Notes under the pieces: generated by a model
What the model was told of the DNA's origin: nothing
Databases searched by the model: none
What the model saw: only the letters and a program-made list of their open reading frames with translations
Program-made: the position numbers and the translations under genes
Shown: positions 16,608 through 25,369 of the stretch, one piece after another
How the letters are laid out: every line of letters starts with the position of its first letter
How positions within the stretch are numbered: position 1 is the first letter of the stretch
Origin: CATOSK01 sp963665735
GTDB lineage: Bacteria; Chloroflexota; Dehalococcoidia; Lucifugimonadales; UBA3495
Direction: 5' to 3'
NCBI GenBank assembly: GCA_963665735.1
Contig: OY762444.1
Coordinates: 3,038,001 to 3,102,000, forward strand
Length of the DNA stretch: 64,000 bases

Positions 16608-16805
16608 GCGGCGGATGCCACCCCCACCCCTTCGGCTTCGCTCAGGGCAGGCTCTAACCCTCCCCCTACCAGGGGGAGGGGATTTATCACACACCCTCTA
16701 AGGGCGCCGGTTGTGGATTCCCGCTTTCGCGGGAATGACGGTAAAGGGCCGGAATGACCGTAGAGAGTGGGGATGACGATTTATGAAATTGACGACACCG
16801 CCTAG
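16608..16805. mobile_element. MITE-like repeat unit ending in the stop codon of the NIPSNAP gene
   Basis: Holds the same blocks as the array at 4790-5101: CTTCGGCTTCGCTCAGGGC, the CCCTCCCC/AGGGGGAGGGG hairpin, CTCTAAGGGCGCCGGTTGTGG, ATTCCCGC-TTTC-GCGGGAAT (16717-16736), and a right end TTGACGACACCGCCTAG. The terminal CTAG supplies the TAG stop of the NIPSNAP gene on the minus strand. The right end resembles the IS5-family terminal repeat found at 47082 and 47922. Confidence 0.7.
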
Positions 16806-17428
16806 TGCATGGGCGAGAAAGGCGCCGGGGCCAAGACCTTGTTTTCCTGCTTGACCATCAACTCCCGGTAGTCCCCGCCCGGCGGCCAAACCCCGTCGGC
16901 CCGGGTCTGGGCCCGGATGCGGTCGCGCTCGTTCATGTCCTGGTAGGGCCAGATGTGAACCCACTTGTTCAACCCGCCCAACTCGGTGAACATCCCCGCC
17001 GCCAGCGGCGAATACTCTTCCCGCGCCGGAATCGCCTTGCCCCAGCTTTCCAGCAGCCCCGGCATGGCCCCCGGCAGGAAGGTGTAGCTCCGCATCTCAT
17101 AGACGTTGCCCAACGCCTGGTCGCCGCCCATCTCCCGCATGAAAGGCGCCGGAATGTAAATCTCCGACTCCTGCCCGACAATCAAGTCGGTTCCGCGATG
17201 CTGGGCCAGTTCCTCGTCCTTGGCCATCGCCTCCCGCACGTCCATGCGGTGCTGCAAGCTCTCGTAGGGCCAAACGTGGACCACCTGGTTCAACGGCCCG
17301 TACTCCACGTGCCAGAAGGCCCCCAGCTTGGAGTGCTTTTCCCGCACCGGCAGCCGGCGGGTAAACCGTTCCTCGAACTCAGGCACCGCCCCGGGTTTCA
17401 GGGTATAAGTCCGCAATTCGTAAATCAT
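16802..17428 (-). CDS. Double NIPSNAP-domain protein
   Basis: 208 residues forming two tandem NIPSNAP-type ferredoxin-like halves. The first starts MIYELRTYTLKPGAVPEFEE with VVHVWPYESLQHRMDVR, the second YEMRSYTFLPGAMPGLLE with WVHIWPYQDMNERDRIR. NIPSNAP proteins are dimeric alpha/beta barrels related to antibiotic-biosynthesis monooxygenases; some act in aromatic or vesicle-related metabolism, and the precise role is unsettled. The stop codon is built from the end of an adjacent repeat, so the last residues may not be original. Confidence 0.87.
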   Translation of the reverse strand: MIYELRTYTLKPGAVPEFEERFTRRLPVREKHSKLGAFWHVEYGPLNQVVHVWPYESLQHRMDVREAMAKDEELAQHRGTDLIVGQESEIYIPAPFMREMGGDQALGNVYEMRSYTFLPGAMPGLLESWGKAIPAREEYSPLAAGMFTELGGLNKWVHIWPYQDMNERDRIRAQTRADGVWPPGGDYRELMVKQENKVLAPAPFSPMH

Positions 17429-17592
17429 CGTCCTTCCTCCATTTGTCCGTTTCAGTCCGTCGGGCGATTCGGCAAGTCACCTTGTCCAAACCGTCCCGAC
17501 GTTCCCGGCAAGTTTACCAACAATCCGGGTTGGCAACAAACCGGCCAGACAATCCCCCTCCCCATATTCAGGGAGAGGGTTGGGGAGGGGGT

Positions 17593-17775
17593 GAATCGTC
17601 GCTTGCAAAATCGGGACGACTACAGAGTCCATCTCCCAACGATAGGGAAGTGTCCAGGATGGAGATACATTCCCCTGACGTGATGTTCACCCCCATCCTA
17701 ACCTTCCCCCGTCAAGGGGGAAGGGACTATTGAAGCACCTCCCAACACTGTACCTACCGACTTTGCAATCGTGCC
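17593..17775. mobile_element. MITE-like element, copy 2 (about 183 bp)
   Basis: Shares with 7654-7819 the interior (TCCCAACGATAGGGA, CATTCCCCTGACGT, TAACCTTCCCCCGTCAAGGG) and the right end (GACTTTGCAATCGTGC). The left end (GTCGCTTGCAAAATCG) has decayed. It occupies most of the gene-free 17429-17928 gap, together with a G-rich palindrome near 17560. Confidence 0.72.
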
Positions 17776-17928
17776 GACCCAAAACCCCTTCGGTTGACAC
17801 GCCTTTCGGCCCGTCTTAACATCCAAGCGTTCAGGCGGCAGCGTCCCTTGGGTGGAGTTTTTGCCGCATCCCATACCCCAACGCCAACCCCGGCGGATAC
17901 AATGACGGGGTTTTGACAGGAGGATTTC

Positions 17929-20211
17929 GTGGCTGGTGCGCTGGACGGAATCCGAGTAATAGACTTCGGGCAATACATCGCCGGTCCCTTGTGCGCCATG
18001 CTGTTGGCCGACCAGGGCGCCGACGTTATCCGCGTTGACCCGCCCGGCGGCCCCCGCTGGGATGTCCCCGGAAACGCCACCTGGAACCGGGGCAAGCGCA
18101 GCATCACCCTTGACCTGAAACAAGCGGACGACCTGGCCGCCGCCCGCGACTTAATCGCCACCGCCGACGTGGTGGTGGAGAATTTCCGCCCCGGCGTCAT
18201 GGAACGCTTGGGCGTCGGCCCGGAGGCCATGACCCAGGCCAACCCCCGGTTGGTCTATTGCTCTCTCCCCGGTTTCGCCCAGGACGACCCCCGGGCCGCC
18301 ATGCCGGCCTACGAGGGAATCATCGGCTCCGCCGCCGCCACTTACCGCTCCTCCGGCGACCGGCCCGTTTACACCGCCATACCCATCGCATCCACCTACG
18401 CCGCTTTCCAGTCCGCCGTGGCGATTTTGATGGCCCTGAACGCCCGCCAGCGCGGCGGCTTGGGCCAGGCTATCCAGGTGCCTTTATTCGACAGTATGTT
18501 TCAATCCATTGGCCGGTTCGGGGTTCGCGTCCACAACGCCGCGCCGTCGCGTCCCACCCTGGGCGAACTCTGGGGCGGCATCTACCCCTGCAAGGACGGG
18601 GAATGGGTGCGGTTTGGCGGCCCCGGCAACCAGAATTTCCGCCAGTTCGTAGAACTTGCCGGCATAACTTCCTGGGACGATGATGGTCTGACCGACTTTG
18701 ACCGCTCCTTGGACAACCCGGACTTTACCGCCGAGGCGGAGCGGCGCATCGAGGACTTGTTCAAGACCCGTACCGCCCAGGAATGGGAGGACTTGATTGC
18801 CGAGGCCGGCAGCGAGGGCGCCGTCTGCCGCACCAGCGCCGAATGGTTTAACCATCCCCACGCCCGCGCCGCCGAAATGGTGGTGGAAGTGGATGACCCC
18901 GCCTACGGCAAAATGCTGCAACCCGGCGTCAATGCCCGCCTGTCCCTGACCCCCGGACAAGTTCAAGGCCCGGCTCCCCGGCCCGACCAGCACCGCGAGG
19001 AAATCCTGGCCGAACTTAAAGCCAAGCCCGCTCCATCCCCCAACGGTGATGGCGGGAACGGCATCGAAAAGACCCTCCGTTCCGCCCTGGAAGGCGTCAA
19101 GGTGCTGGACTTGTGCATCATCCTGGCCGGGCCTACGATGGGCCGCACCCTGTCCGAGTACGGGGCCGACGTTATCAAGATTGACAACCCCCGCCGCGGC
19201 GCGACCATCGCCCGCCACAACGACATCAACCGGGGCAAGCGAAGCATCCTGCTGGACCTGAAATCCGAGGAAGGGCGGGAAGTTTTTTGGCGGATGCTGG
19301 AAGACGCCGACGTAGTGGCCCAGAACTACCGGGCCGGTTCCCTGGAAAAGCTGGGCCTGGGTTACGATGAAGTCTGCCAACGCAAGCCCGATATTATCTA
19401 CGCCTCGTTGAACGCCTACGGGCATCTTGGCCCCTGGGCCGGCCGCCCCGGCCACGAAGGATTTGCCCAGGCCGCCGCCGGCATGACCCGGCGTTTCGGC
19501 GGCGACGGCAAGCCCGAATCCCAACCCAATCCGGTCAACGACTATGGGACAGGATTCATGGGCGCCTATGCCGTTGCCTTGGCCCTTTTCCACCGCCAGC
19601 GCACCGGCCAGGGCCAGCACGTTGACTCCGCCCTGGCCTACACCGCCATGACCCTGCAATCGCCCTTCATGCAGATGTACGAGGGCAAGGAATGGAACGA
19701 AACCAAGGGGCAGGACGCCCTGGGCAGTGGCCCCCTCCAGCGGGCGTACCAGGCCAGCGACGGCTGGTTTTTCCTCGGCGCAGAGCCGCGGGACTTGCCC
19801 CGGCTGGCCGCCGTCGAGGGACTTTCAGGAATTGATGACCTGCCGGCGGAGGGGCTGGCCCCGTCCCTGGAAGAGCGGTTCCTGGGCAACTCCGTCGCCG
19901 CCTGGGTTGAGCGGTTGAGTCAAGCCGGCGTTGGCGCTCAGCGGGTTATAACCAACGTCCGGGAGTTGATGACCGACCCCTGGGTTATTAACCACGGATT
20001 GAGCATCACCCGGGAGCATGACGACCTGGGCTTGGTTACAACCTGCGGGCCGGCGCCCCGGCTGTCCCGCACCCCGGTGCGGCCCGGCATTCCCGCCCCT
20101 AAACCCGGTTCCCACGCCGACCAAATCCTGCGGGAACACGGTCTGGCCGCCGACTACCAACGCCTGCTGGACGCCGGAATTATCCTCACCGACGGCGTGG
20201 CCGCCGGCTGA
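17929..20211 (+). CDS. Tandem double-domain CaiB/BaiF CoA-transferase (class III)
   Basis: 760 residues, twice the usual length. Two full class III domains sit in tandem: the first opens LDGIRVIDFGQYIAGPLCAM with catalytic Asp in VPLFDSMFQSIG; the second opens LEGVKVLDLCIILAGPTMGR with Asp in HVDSALAYTAM. A Pro/Gly-rich linker lies near residue 370. Members move CoA between carboxylic acids through an aspartyl-CoA intermediate. The start is a GTG at 17929 with AGGAGG five to six bases upstream. The two domains differ, so this is an old fusion, perhaps giving an internal heterodimer-like enzyme. No acyl-CoA dehydrogenase is adjacent; LLM monooxygenases and a crotonase lie downstream. Substrate unknown. 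Confidence 0.9.
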   Translation: MAGALDGIRVIDFGQYIAGPLCAMLLADQGADVIRVDPPGGPRWDVPGNATWNRGKRSITLDLKQADDLAAARDLIATADVVVENFRPGVMERLGVGPEAMTQANPRLVYCSLPGFAQDDPRAAMPAYEGIIGSAAATYRSSGDRPVYTAIPIASTYAAFQSAVAILMALNARQRGGLGQAIQVPLFDSMFQSIGRFGVRVHNAAPSRPTLGELWGGIYPCKDGEWVRFGGPGNQNFRQFVELAGITSWDDDGLTDFDRSLDNPDFTAEAERRIEDLFKTRTAQEWEDLIAEAGSEGAVCRTSAEWFNHPHARAAEMVVEVDDPAYGKMLQPGVNARLSLTPGQVQGPAPRPDQHREEILAELKAKPAPSPNGDGGNGIEKTLRSALEGVKVLDLCIILAGPTMGRTLSEYGADVIKIDNPRRGATIARHNDINRGKRSILLDLKSEEGREVFWRMLEDADVVAQNYRAGSLEKLGLGYDEVCQRKPDIIYASLNAYGHLGPWAGRPGHEGFAQAAAGMTRRFGGDGKPESQPNPVNDYGTGFMGAYAVALALFHRQRTGQGQHVDSALAYTAMTLQSPFMQMYEGKEWNETKGQDALGSGPLQRAYQASDGWFFLGAEPRDLPRLAAVEGLSGIDDLPAEGLAPSLEERFLGNSVAAWVERLSQAGVGAQRVITNVRELMTDPWVINHGLSITREHDDLGLVTTCGPAPRLSRTPVRPGIPAPKPGSHADQILREHGLAADYQRLLDAGIILTDGVAAG

Positions 20212-20256
20212 TACCCGGCGCCTAAAACCCCCTTTACTCTGGGTAGGATGCTGGGG

Positions 20257-20284
20257 GTAGGGGCGCACGGCCGTGCGCCCCTAC
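20257..20284. repeat. Perfect 28-bp palindrome of the GTAGGGGC family
   Basis: GTAGGGGCGCACGG followed by its exact complement CCGTGCGCCCCTAC, 46 bases after the CoA-transferase stop. It may act as a terminator, as the related copy at 16543 does. Confidence 0.85.
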
Positions 20285-20362
20285 GTTTGACGGGGTTATG
20301 TGGTTGGCGGCAGAACGGGCGGATTTGACCCCTGCCATTTCTCCAGTCTAGGACGAACTGCC

Positions 20363-21394
20363 ATGCCAGAATTGGCCCTTCAACTCAGCATCCTCGACCA
20401 AAGCCCGGCCCACGGCGACGAAACCGGGCCCCAAGCCTTGCAGCGCACCATCCAACTGGCCCGCTGCGCCGAAGAGTGGGGCTACCGCCGTTTCTGGGTG
20501 GCCGAGCATCACAACTCGGAACGCTACATGGGTTCCTCCCCGGAAGTCCTGATTAGCCACCTGCTGGCCCACACCTCTCGCATCCGCATCGGCTCCGGCG
20601 GCGTCATGCTCCAGCATTACAGCCCCTACAAGGTGGCCGAAAACTTCAACATCCTGGCTTGCCTGGCCCCCGGCCGCATTGACCTGGGCATTGGCCGCGG
20701 CCCCGGCGGACTTCCCCAGTCCACCGCCGCCTTGCAGTCCGAGTTTGGCCCTGACCGGCAGCCCTTCCAGCAAAAGCTGGACGACTTGCAGCAACTCCTC
20801 GGCAACCAACTGCCGCCGGAACATCCCCGCTACGGTGTCCGGCCCAAGCCCTTGCCCGAATGTCCGGCCCGTTTATTCCTGCTGGGGACTACCGCGTCCA
20901 GCGGCGAAATGGCGGCGGCGCTCCGCATCCCCTACGTTTTCGCCCTCTTCCTCAACAGCGATGAAACGGTGATGCACGACGCCGTATCCGCCTACCGCCG
21001 TTGTTTTCCCGCCGGCCCCGGCCCGGCTGCCGAAACCATGCTGGCCCTGCCCATCATAGTCGCCGACACCGACGCCGAAGCCGCAGCCCTGGCCGCCGAC
21101 ATTAAGGTGGTCAGAATCACGCTGTCCGACGGGCGCGCCTTCACCGTTGGCTCTTTGGCAGCCGCCCAAGCCTTTGGCCGCCAGGCCGGGGAGGAACCGA
21201 CCGTCACCGTCCTGGACGCCAACGTAGTCCACGGCTCCCCGAACACCGTCCGGGAAAAGCTGGCCCGGATTCAAGACCGTTACGGTGTATCCGAAGTTTT
21301 CGCCGTCACCCAGGTTGACGACTTCGCCCAAAGGTTACGCTCTTTCCAACTGCTCAGCCAATTGATAGACCGCCCGGACGGTAGCGCCAAATGA
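20363..21394 (+). CDS. LLM-class flavin-dependent oxidoreductase, MsnO8-like
   Basis: 343 residues from the ATG at 20363 (MPELALQLSILDQSPAHG), which matches the usual MsnO8-type start; the longer frame to 20300 is unlikely. Luciferase-like TIM barrel with RRFWVAEHHNSERYMGSSP, IRIGSGGVMLQHYSPYKVAE and GRIDLGIGRGPGG. The enzymes use reduced flavin and O2 to oxidise organic substrates. It follows the CoA-transferase in the same direction. It is one of four LLM loci in the window, in line with the SAR202-type expansion of this family. Substrate unknown. Confidence 0.88.
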   Translation: MPELALQLSILDQSPAHGDETGPQALQRTIQLARCAEEWGYRRFWVAEHHNSERYMGSSPEVLISHLLAHTSRIRIGSGGVMLQHYSPYKVAENFNILACLAPGRIDLGIGRGPGGLPQSTAALQSEFGPDRQPFQQKLDDLQQLLGNQLPPEHPRYGVRPKPLPECPARLFLLGTTASSGEMAAALRIPYVFALFLNSDETVMHDAVSAYRRCFPAGPGPAAETMLALPIIVADTDAEAAALAADIKVVRITLSDGRAFTVGSLAAAQAFGRQAGEEPTVTVLDANVVHGSPNTVREKLARIQDRYGVSEVFAVTQVDDFAQRLRSFQLLSQLIDRPDGSAK

Positions 21395-21427
21395 GGCATA
21401 AGGCTGGAATGATTGCGGAGCAGCGCC

Positions 21428-21530
21428 ATGTCACCCTGAACGAAGTGAAGGGTCTAAAATTCTACGGGTAAGGTGACGTTGGCGAAGGCAAGGATTTCTG
21501 GATTCCGGCCTTCGCCGGAATGACGGTAGG
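21428..21530. repeat. Dispersed repeats between LLM and PaREP1 genes
   Basis: GTCACCCTGAACGAAGTGAA near 21430 recurs in inverse form near 33055-33075. ATTCCGGC-CTTC-GCCGGAAT at 21502-21521 is a REPIN-type hairpin. No gene is seen in 21395-21662. Confidence 0.75.
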
Positions 21531-21662
21531 AGGCATGGGAATGACGGCGGGGCCAGTGATGAAACCACCCAAACTGTACGCTGCCCCAGCAACCCCGTCC
21601 GTTTACTTGTTACGGATGGGATGGTAGCATGGCGTTGAGAGCTTGGACGGTAGGCGGGGAAT

Positions 21663-22322
21663 ATGGCCCAGAAAGTCCCGGAAACCCCTTTGCCGCCTCC
21701 CGGATTCGGTGACGAGGAAGCGCACACCGCCATGAGCCAGCGGTTCCTGGAACACGCGGACATCGAAATAGAGAAGGGGGATCGTCTCCAGGCATCGGAA
21801 AAAGTCTGGGCGTCAGTGGCCCATGCCTTGAAAGTGGTGGCGGAACAACGGGGCTGGCAACACGACTCCCACAGCAAGCTGGCCGATGTAGCGCGGCAGC
21901 TGGGAACCGAATCAGCCGAGGCGACTTCCAGGTCCAGGAAGACGCGGGAACGAAGGGCAACGGCTTTCTCCAACCACTTCATGATAGCAGCGTCTATGCA
22001 CTCGAATATCTACGAAAATGGTCTGGACTGGCCCTACATAGAAGGCGCCCTTGCTGATGCCCAAGTGTTCATTGGAAAGCTGGACGCTTTTCGGGACAAA
22101 CCGCCCGGCGCGTTCACCATTAGAAACTACGCCGACCAACGCCGGGTAGGAAGGTTGTTGGGCATAAATCCTCGCGGCAGGGAGGAAGAACGGCAACGGA
22201 TTCTGGACCGACTGCTCCCTGTCCGCACCAGGTCGGACGCGGGGTTTTCGCCCAAGTTCGGCTACCGTCTCCCGGAATCGGATGGGCCTGATGGCAACGA
22301 AGATGGTAACGAATCGGAGTAA
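21663..22322 (+). CDS. PaREP1/HEPN-like protein
   Basis: 219 residues. The N-terminal half FLEHADIEIEKGDRLQASEKVW, then ASVAHALKVVAEQRGW and LADVARQLG, matches the PaREP1/HEPN helical bundle; the same pattern occurs in the smaller protein at 36695. A helix with NHFMIAASMHSNIYENG follows, and the C-terminal ~70 residues are charged and of unknown role. HEPN-fold proteins include RNases of toxin and defence systems, but the usual RxxxxH motif is not obvious here. The 3' end overlaps the start of the DszA-like gene, so the two may be translationally coupled by chance or design. Confidence 0.72.
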   Translation: MAQKVPETPLPPPGFGDEEAHTAMSQRFLEHADIEIEKGDRLQASEKVWASVAHALKVVAEQRGWQHDSHSKLADVARQLGTESAEATSRSRKTRERRATAFSNHFMIAASMHSNIYENGLDWPYIEGALADAQVFIGKLDAFRDKPPGAFTIRNYADQRRVGRLLGINPRGREEERQRILDRLLPVRTRSDAGFSPKFGYRLPESDGPDGNEDGNESE

Positions 22323-23655
22323 TCAGCGACAAATGCGGCTGGGGGCCTTCCTGGCCGGCACCGGCAGCAACATGGCGTCGTGGCGTCACCCCGACGCCGT
22401 GGCCGACGGGGCCATCAACCTTGAATACTACAAGGAATTGACCCGCAAGGCCGAAGCCGCCAAGCTGGACTTCGTTTTCTTCGGCGACGGTCTGTATATC
22501 AGCGAAAAGTCCCACCCCAACTTTCTGAACCGCTTTGAACCCCTGACCCTGCTGGCGGCGTTGGCCGCCCATACCACCCACATCGGCCTGGCCGCCACCC
22601 TGTCCACCACGTACAGCGACCCCTTCACCGTCGCCCGCCAGTTCGCCTCCATTGACCACATCAGCGACGGGCGGGCCGGCTGGAACATCGTCACCTCTCC
22701 CCTGGAAGGTTCGGCCCTCAACTACGGCAAGTCCGAACACCCCCAGCACGACCTCCGCTACCGCATGGCCCACGAGTACCTGGAAGTTGCCAAGGGCCTG
22801 TGGGATTCCTGGGAGGACGACGCTTTCCTTCGCAACAAAGAAACCGGCCAATTCATAGACCCGGCCAAAATGCACCGGCTTGACCACCGGGGAGAGTTTT
22901 TCTCTGTCCAGGGGCCGCTGACTATATCCCGCTCCCGGCAAGGGCGGCCCGTGCTGATTCAGGCCGGTTCTTCCGAGGCCGGCCGGGACTTTGCCGCTCG
23001 ACACGCCGACGTAATCTTCACCGGCCAACCCTCTATTGAGGAAGCCCGCAAGTTTTACGACGACGTTAAGGGCCGCGCCGCCCATCATGGCCGCGCCCCC
23101 AACCAGGCGCTAATCCTCCCCGGCTGCGCCCCCATCGTTGGCGAAACCGCCGCCGACGCTGAGGCGAAGTACCAGGAAATCGCCGCCCTGGTGGAAATCC
23201 AGGACGCCCTCAACTACCTGGGCCGCTACCTCAACGACATGGACTTTTCCCCCTACGGTCTGGATGACCCCTTCCCCGACTTGGGCGATTTCGCCCGCAA
23301 CGGCTGGGAAAGCGCCACCGACCGGCTGAAACAGTTGGCTAGGGATGAAAATTTGACCCTGCGCCAGATGGCCCTTCGCACCACCACCCCCAAGACCAAC
23401 TTCATGGGTACGCCGGAGCAGGTGGCCGACGCCATGCAGGAATGGTTTGAGGCCGGCGTGGTGGACGGCTTTATGATTAACTGCGCCGTCCTTCCCGTGG
23501 GGTTTAACGACTTCGTTGACCGGGTAATCCCCATCCTGAAAGACCGGGGCCTCTTCCGCGCCGAGTACGAATTTTCCACCCTTCACGAAAACCTGGGGCT
23601 GCCCATACCCCCCAACCGTTACAGTTCCCAGGCGGCGCCGGCTTATACCACGTAG
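22282..23655 (+). CDS. LLM-class flavin monooxygenase, NtaA/SnaA/DszA family
   Basis: About 450 residues; possible ATG starts at 22282, 22291 and 22303, all overlapping the previous gene. QRQMRLGAFLAGTGSNMASWRHP is the typical opening of this subfamily. FVFFGDGLYIS, IGLAATLSTTYSDPFTVARQF, GRAGWNIVTS and RPVLIQAGSSEAGRDFAARHA follow in family order. NtaA, SnaA and DszA oxidise nitrilotriacetate, pristinamycin and dibenzothiophene sulfone using FMNH2 from a separate reductase. The FMN reductase at 15261 could serve. Substrate unknown. Confidence 0.9.
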   Translation: MGLMATKMVTNRSNQRQMRLGAFLAGTGSNMASWRHPDAVADGAINLEYYKELTRKAEAAKLDFVFFGDGLYISEKSHPNFLNRFEPLTLLAALAAHTTHIGLAATLSTTYSDPFTVARQFASIDHISDGRAGWNIVTSPLEGSALNYGKSEHPQHDLRYRMAHEYLEVAKGLWDSWEDDAFLRNKETGQFIDPAKMHRLDHRGEFFSVQGPLTISRSRQGRPVLIQAGSSEAGRDFAARHADVIFTGQPSIEEARKFYDDVKGRAAHHGRAPNQALILPGCAPIVGETAADAEAKYQEIAALVEIQDALNYLGRYLNDMDFSPYGLDDPFPDLGDFARNGWESATDRLKQLARDENLTLRQMALRTTTPKTNFMGTPEQVADAMQEWFEAGVVDGFMINCAVLPVGFNDFVDRVIPILKDRGLFRAEYEFSTLHENLGLPIPPNRYSSQAAPAYTT

Positions 23656-23686
23656 AGCCACGGCTTGCCTCGCCCTTTTCCCTCAA

Positions 23687-23715
23687 TTGACACCGCCATA
23701 CCCGCCTTATATAGT
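23687..23715 (+). promoter_or_regulatory. Strong sigma70-type promoter ahead of the HIT gene
   Basis: TTGACA (23687-23692), a 17-bp spacer, TATAGT (23710-23715). It lies about 115 bases before the HIT-protein start. The consensus match is the best on the + strand in this part of the window. Confidence 0.7.
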
Positions 23716-23829
23716 CAACTCTGGCGCAACCCCCAACTCAATGCCCAAACAACACTGCCTCCCCGATGACCGATAGATTCCCCACTAACCTAGCCCATTC
23801 ACCGTCAGCCGTACCGTCATGGTGAACCG

Positions 23830-24165
23830 TTGACTGCCGCGCCATACTGCGTATTTTGCGAAATCGTCGCTGGCCGGGAACCGGCCCGGGTGCGCTACCT
23901 GGACGAAGACCTGATTGTTATAGTCAACCGGCTGACCTGGGTGCCGGTGATGCTGCTGGTGATGCCCAAGCGCCACCTTAGCCAGATGCAGATGTGGAGC
24001 AGCGGGTTGATGCAAAGGCTGGGTCAAGTCGCCACCACGATGGGGGCCATGTATGCACCCAACGGCTTTCGGATTCTGTCCAACTTCGGCTACGATGGGC
24101 TGCAAAGCCAGAGCCACGGCCACCTGCACGTCATCGGCGGAACCTATCTGGGAGAATACGCCTGA
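23830..24165 (+). CDS. HIT-family nucleotide hydrolase/transferase
   Basis: 111 residues from a TTG at 23830. A CVFC pair (Cys7, Cys10) and the histidine triad HGHLHV with His96, His98 and His100 are present. HIT proteins hydrolyse or transfer nucleotide monophosphates. The segment between the CVFC and the triad is a little short compared with the usual ~110-140 residue proteins but complete. A strong promoter lies upstream; downstream is a repeat-rich gap. Confidence 0.88.
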   Translation: MTAAPYCVFCEIVAGREPARVRYLDEDLIVIVNRLTWVPVMLLVMPKRHLSQMQMWSSGLMQRLGQVATTMGAMYAPNGFRILSNFGYDGLQSQSHGHLHVIGGTYLGEYA

Positions 24166-24265
24166 AAAGTCCTTTGCGGTTCTCTCCCTCTCCGCGCCAC
24201 TGTGGTGAAGAAGTCCCTCACGCGGATACACGGAGGAAAAAATGACGGGTTGGGGCGAAGGATGT

Positions 24266-24363
24266 GGTTTCCCGCTTTCGCGGGAATGACGGTTGGGGTG
24301 CGGGAATGACGGGTTGGGGGTTACGCCCTCACCCCGGCCCTTTCCCTGGGGGAAAGGGAGGGA
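24266..24363. repeat. Dispersed hairpin repeats upstream of the crotonase
   Basis: CCCGC-TTTC-GCGGG at 24271-24284 followed by GGAATGACGG, and CCCTTTCCC-TGG-GGGAAAGGG near 24338. Both belong to families seen elsewhere in the window. Confidence 0.7.
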
Positions 24364-24392
24364 GAAACGCAGAGTTTTGGAGAAAGATTGAT

Positions 24393-25169
24393 ATGGCCGA
24401 AACAGTCCTGTACGAAAAGCAAGGCAACGTGGTGGTAATGACCCTGAACCGCCCGGCGGCGCTGAACTCCATCAACCGCCAACTGCGCAGGGAACTGGCC
24501 GAGGCCATTACCCAATTTGACGGGGAATCGGACGCCTACGTTGGCATCATCACCGGGGCCGGGCGGGCCTTCTGCGCCGGCCGGGACCTGAAAGAGCGGG
24601 CCAGCGACAACGAAGAGGGCGTTCAGGCCCGGGCCCGGGACAGTATGTACCCCGACCGGCCCTATATGTGGCCCCAGACCTGGAAACCCCTCATCGCCGC
24701 CGTCAACGGGTACGCCCTGGCCGGGGGGTGGTCCATCGCCCAGATGTGCGACCTTCGCATCGCCGCCGAGGACGCCCAGTTGGGAATTACCGAAACCAAG
24801 TGGAGCCTGCTGCCGCCCTTTGGCACCATCCTGACCAAGATGCTGCCCCTTTCGGCGGTGCTGGAGCTTTGCATGACGGCCCAGCCCATCACGGCGCAGC
24901 GGGCCTACGACATCGGTTTCGTCAACAAGGTCGTTCCATCGGAGCAACTGATGGAAGAGGCGATGACCCTGGCCGAAACCATCGCCGGGAACGCGCCCCT
25001 GGCGGTGCAGTATTTCAAGGAACTGGCCTACCGGGGCCTGAATATGTCCACCCAGGACATATCCTCGCTGACCTACCATATGTACGACCAGTTGTTGACC
25101 ACCGAGGACTCCAAGGAAGGCCCGCGGGCCTTCGCCGAAAAACGGAGACCCAACTGGCAGGGACGGTAA
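24393..25169 (+). CDS. Enoyl-CoA hydratase/isomerase family protein
   Basis: 258 residues from the ATG at 24393 (MAETVLYEKQGNVVVMTLNR). The crotonase oxyanion hole is formed by GRAFCAGRDLK and NGYALAGGWSIAQMCD. The first catalytic Glu of classical hydratases (E144 in rat) falls on a Ser in GGWSIA, while the second (E164) is kept in ITETKWSLLPP. With one of two glutamates missing, simple hydratase activity is doubtful; isomerase, hydrolase or lyase chemistry on an acyl-CoA is possible. It may work with the CoA-transferase at 17929. Cytoplasmic. Confidence 0.88.
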   Translation: MAETVLYEKQGNVVVMTLNRPAALNSINRQLRRELAEAITQFDGESDAYVGIITGAGRAFCAGRDLKERASDNEEGVQARARDSMYPDRPYMWPQTWKPLIAAVNGYALAGGWSIAQMCDLRIAAEDAQLGITETKWSLLPPFGTILTKMLPLSAVLELCMTAQPITAQRAYDIGFVNKVVPSEQLMEEAMTLAETIAGNAPLAVQYFKELAYRGLNMSTQDISSLTYHMYDQLLTTEDSKEGPRAFAEKRRPNWQGR

Positions 25170-25273
25170 GGTTTGGCACTGCCGCATTGACGACTGGCCG
25201 GGAAAAGTCGTCATTGTAGCTTCCGCCGGAATCCCGAAATCCCAAGCATAGAGCAACATCGTTAAAGGCAACG

Positions 25274-25308
25274 AGTCCTGGATACCGGCCTTCGCCGGTA
25301 TGACGGTT
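25274..25308. repeat. REPIN-type hairpin
   Basis: ATACCGGC-CTTC-GCCGGTAT at 25282-25301 within TCCTGG...TGACGG, the left-arm version of the REPIN family in the window. Confidence 0.75.
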
Positions 25309-25369
25309 GTTCTTCAGCCGGAATGCAGCCGCAAATGGTTTCCCGATAGCGGCAGGAACCAGGATGCCG

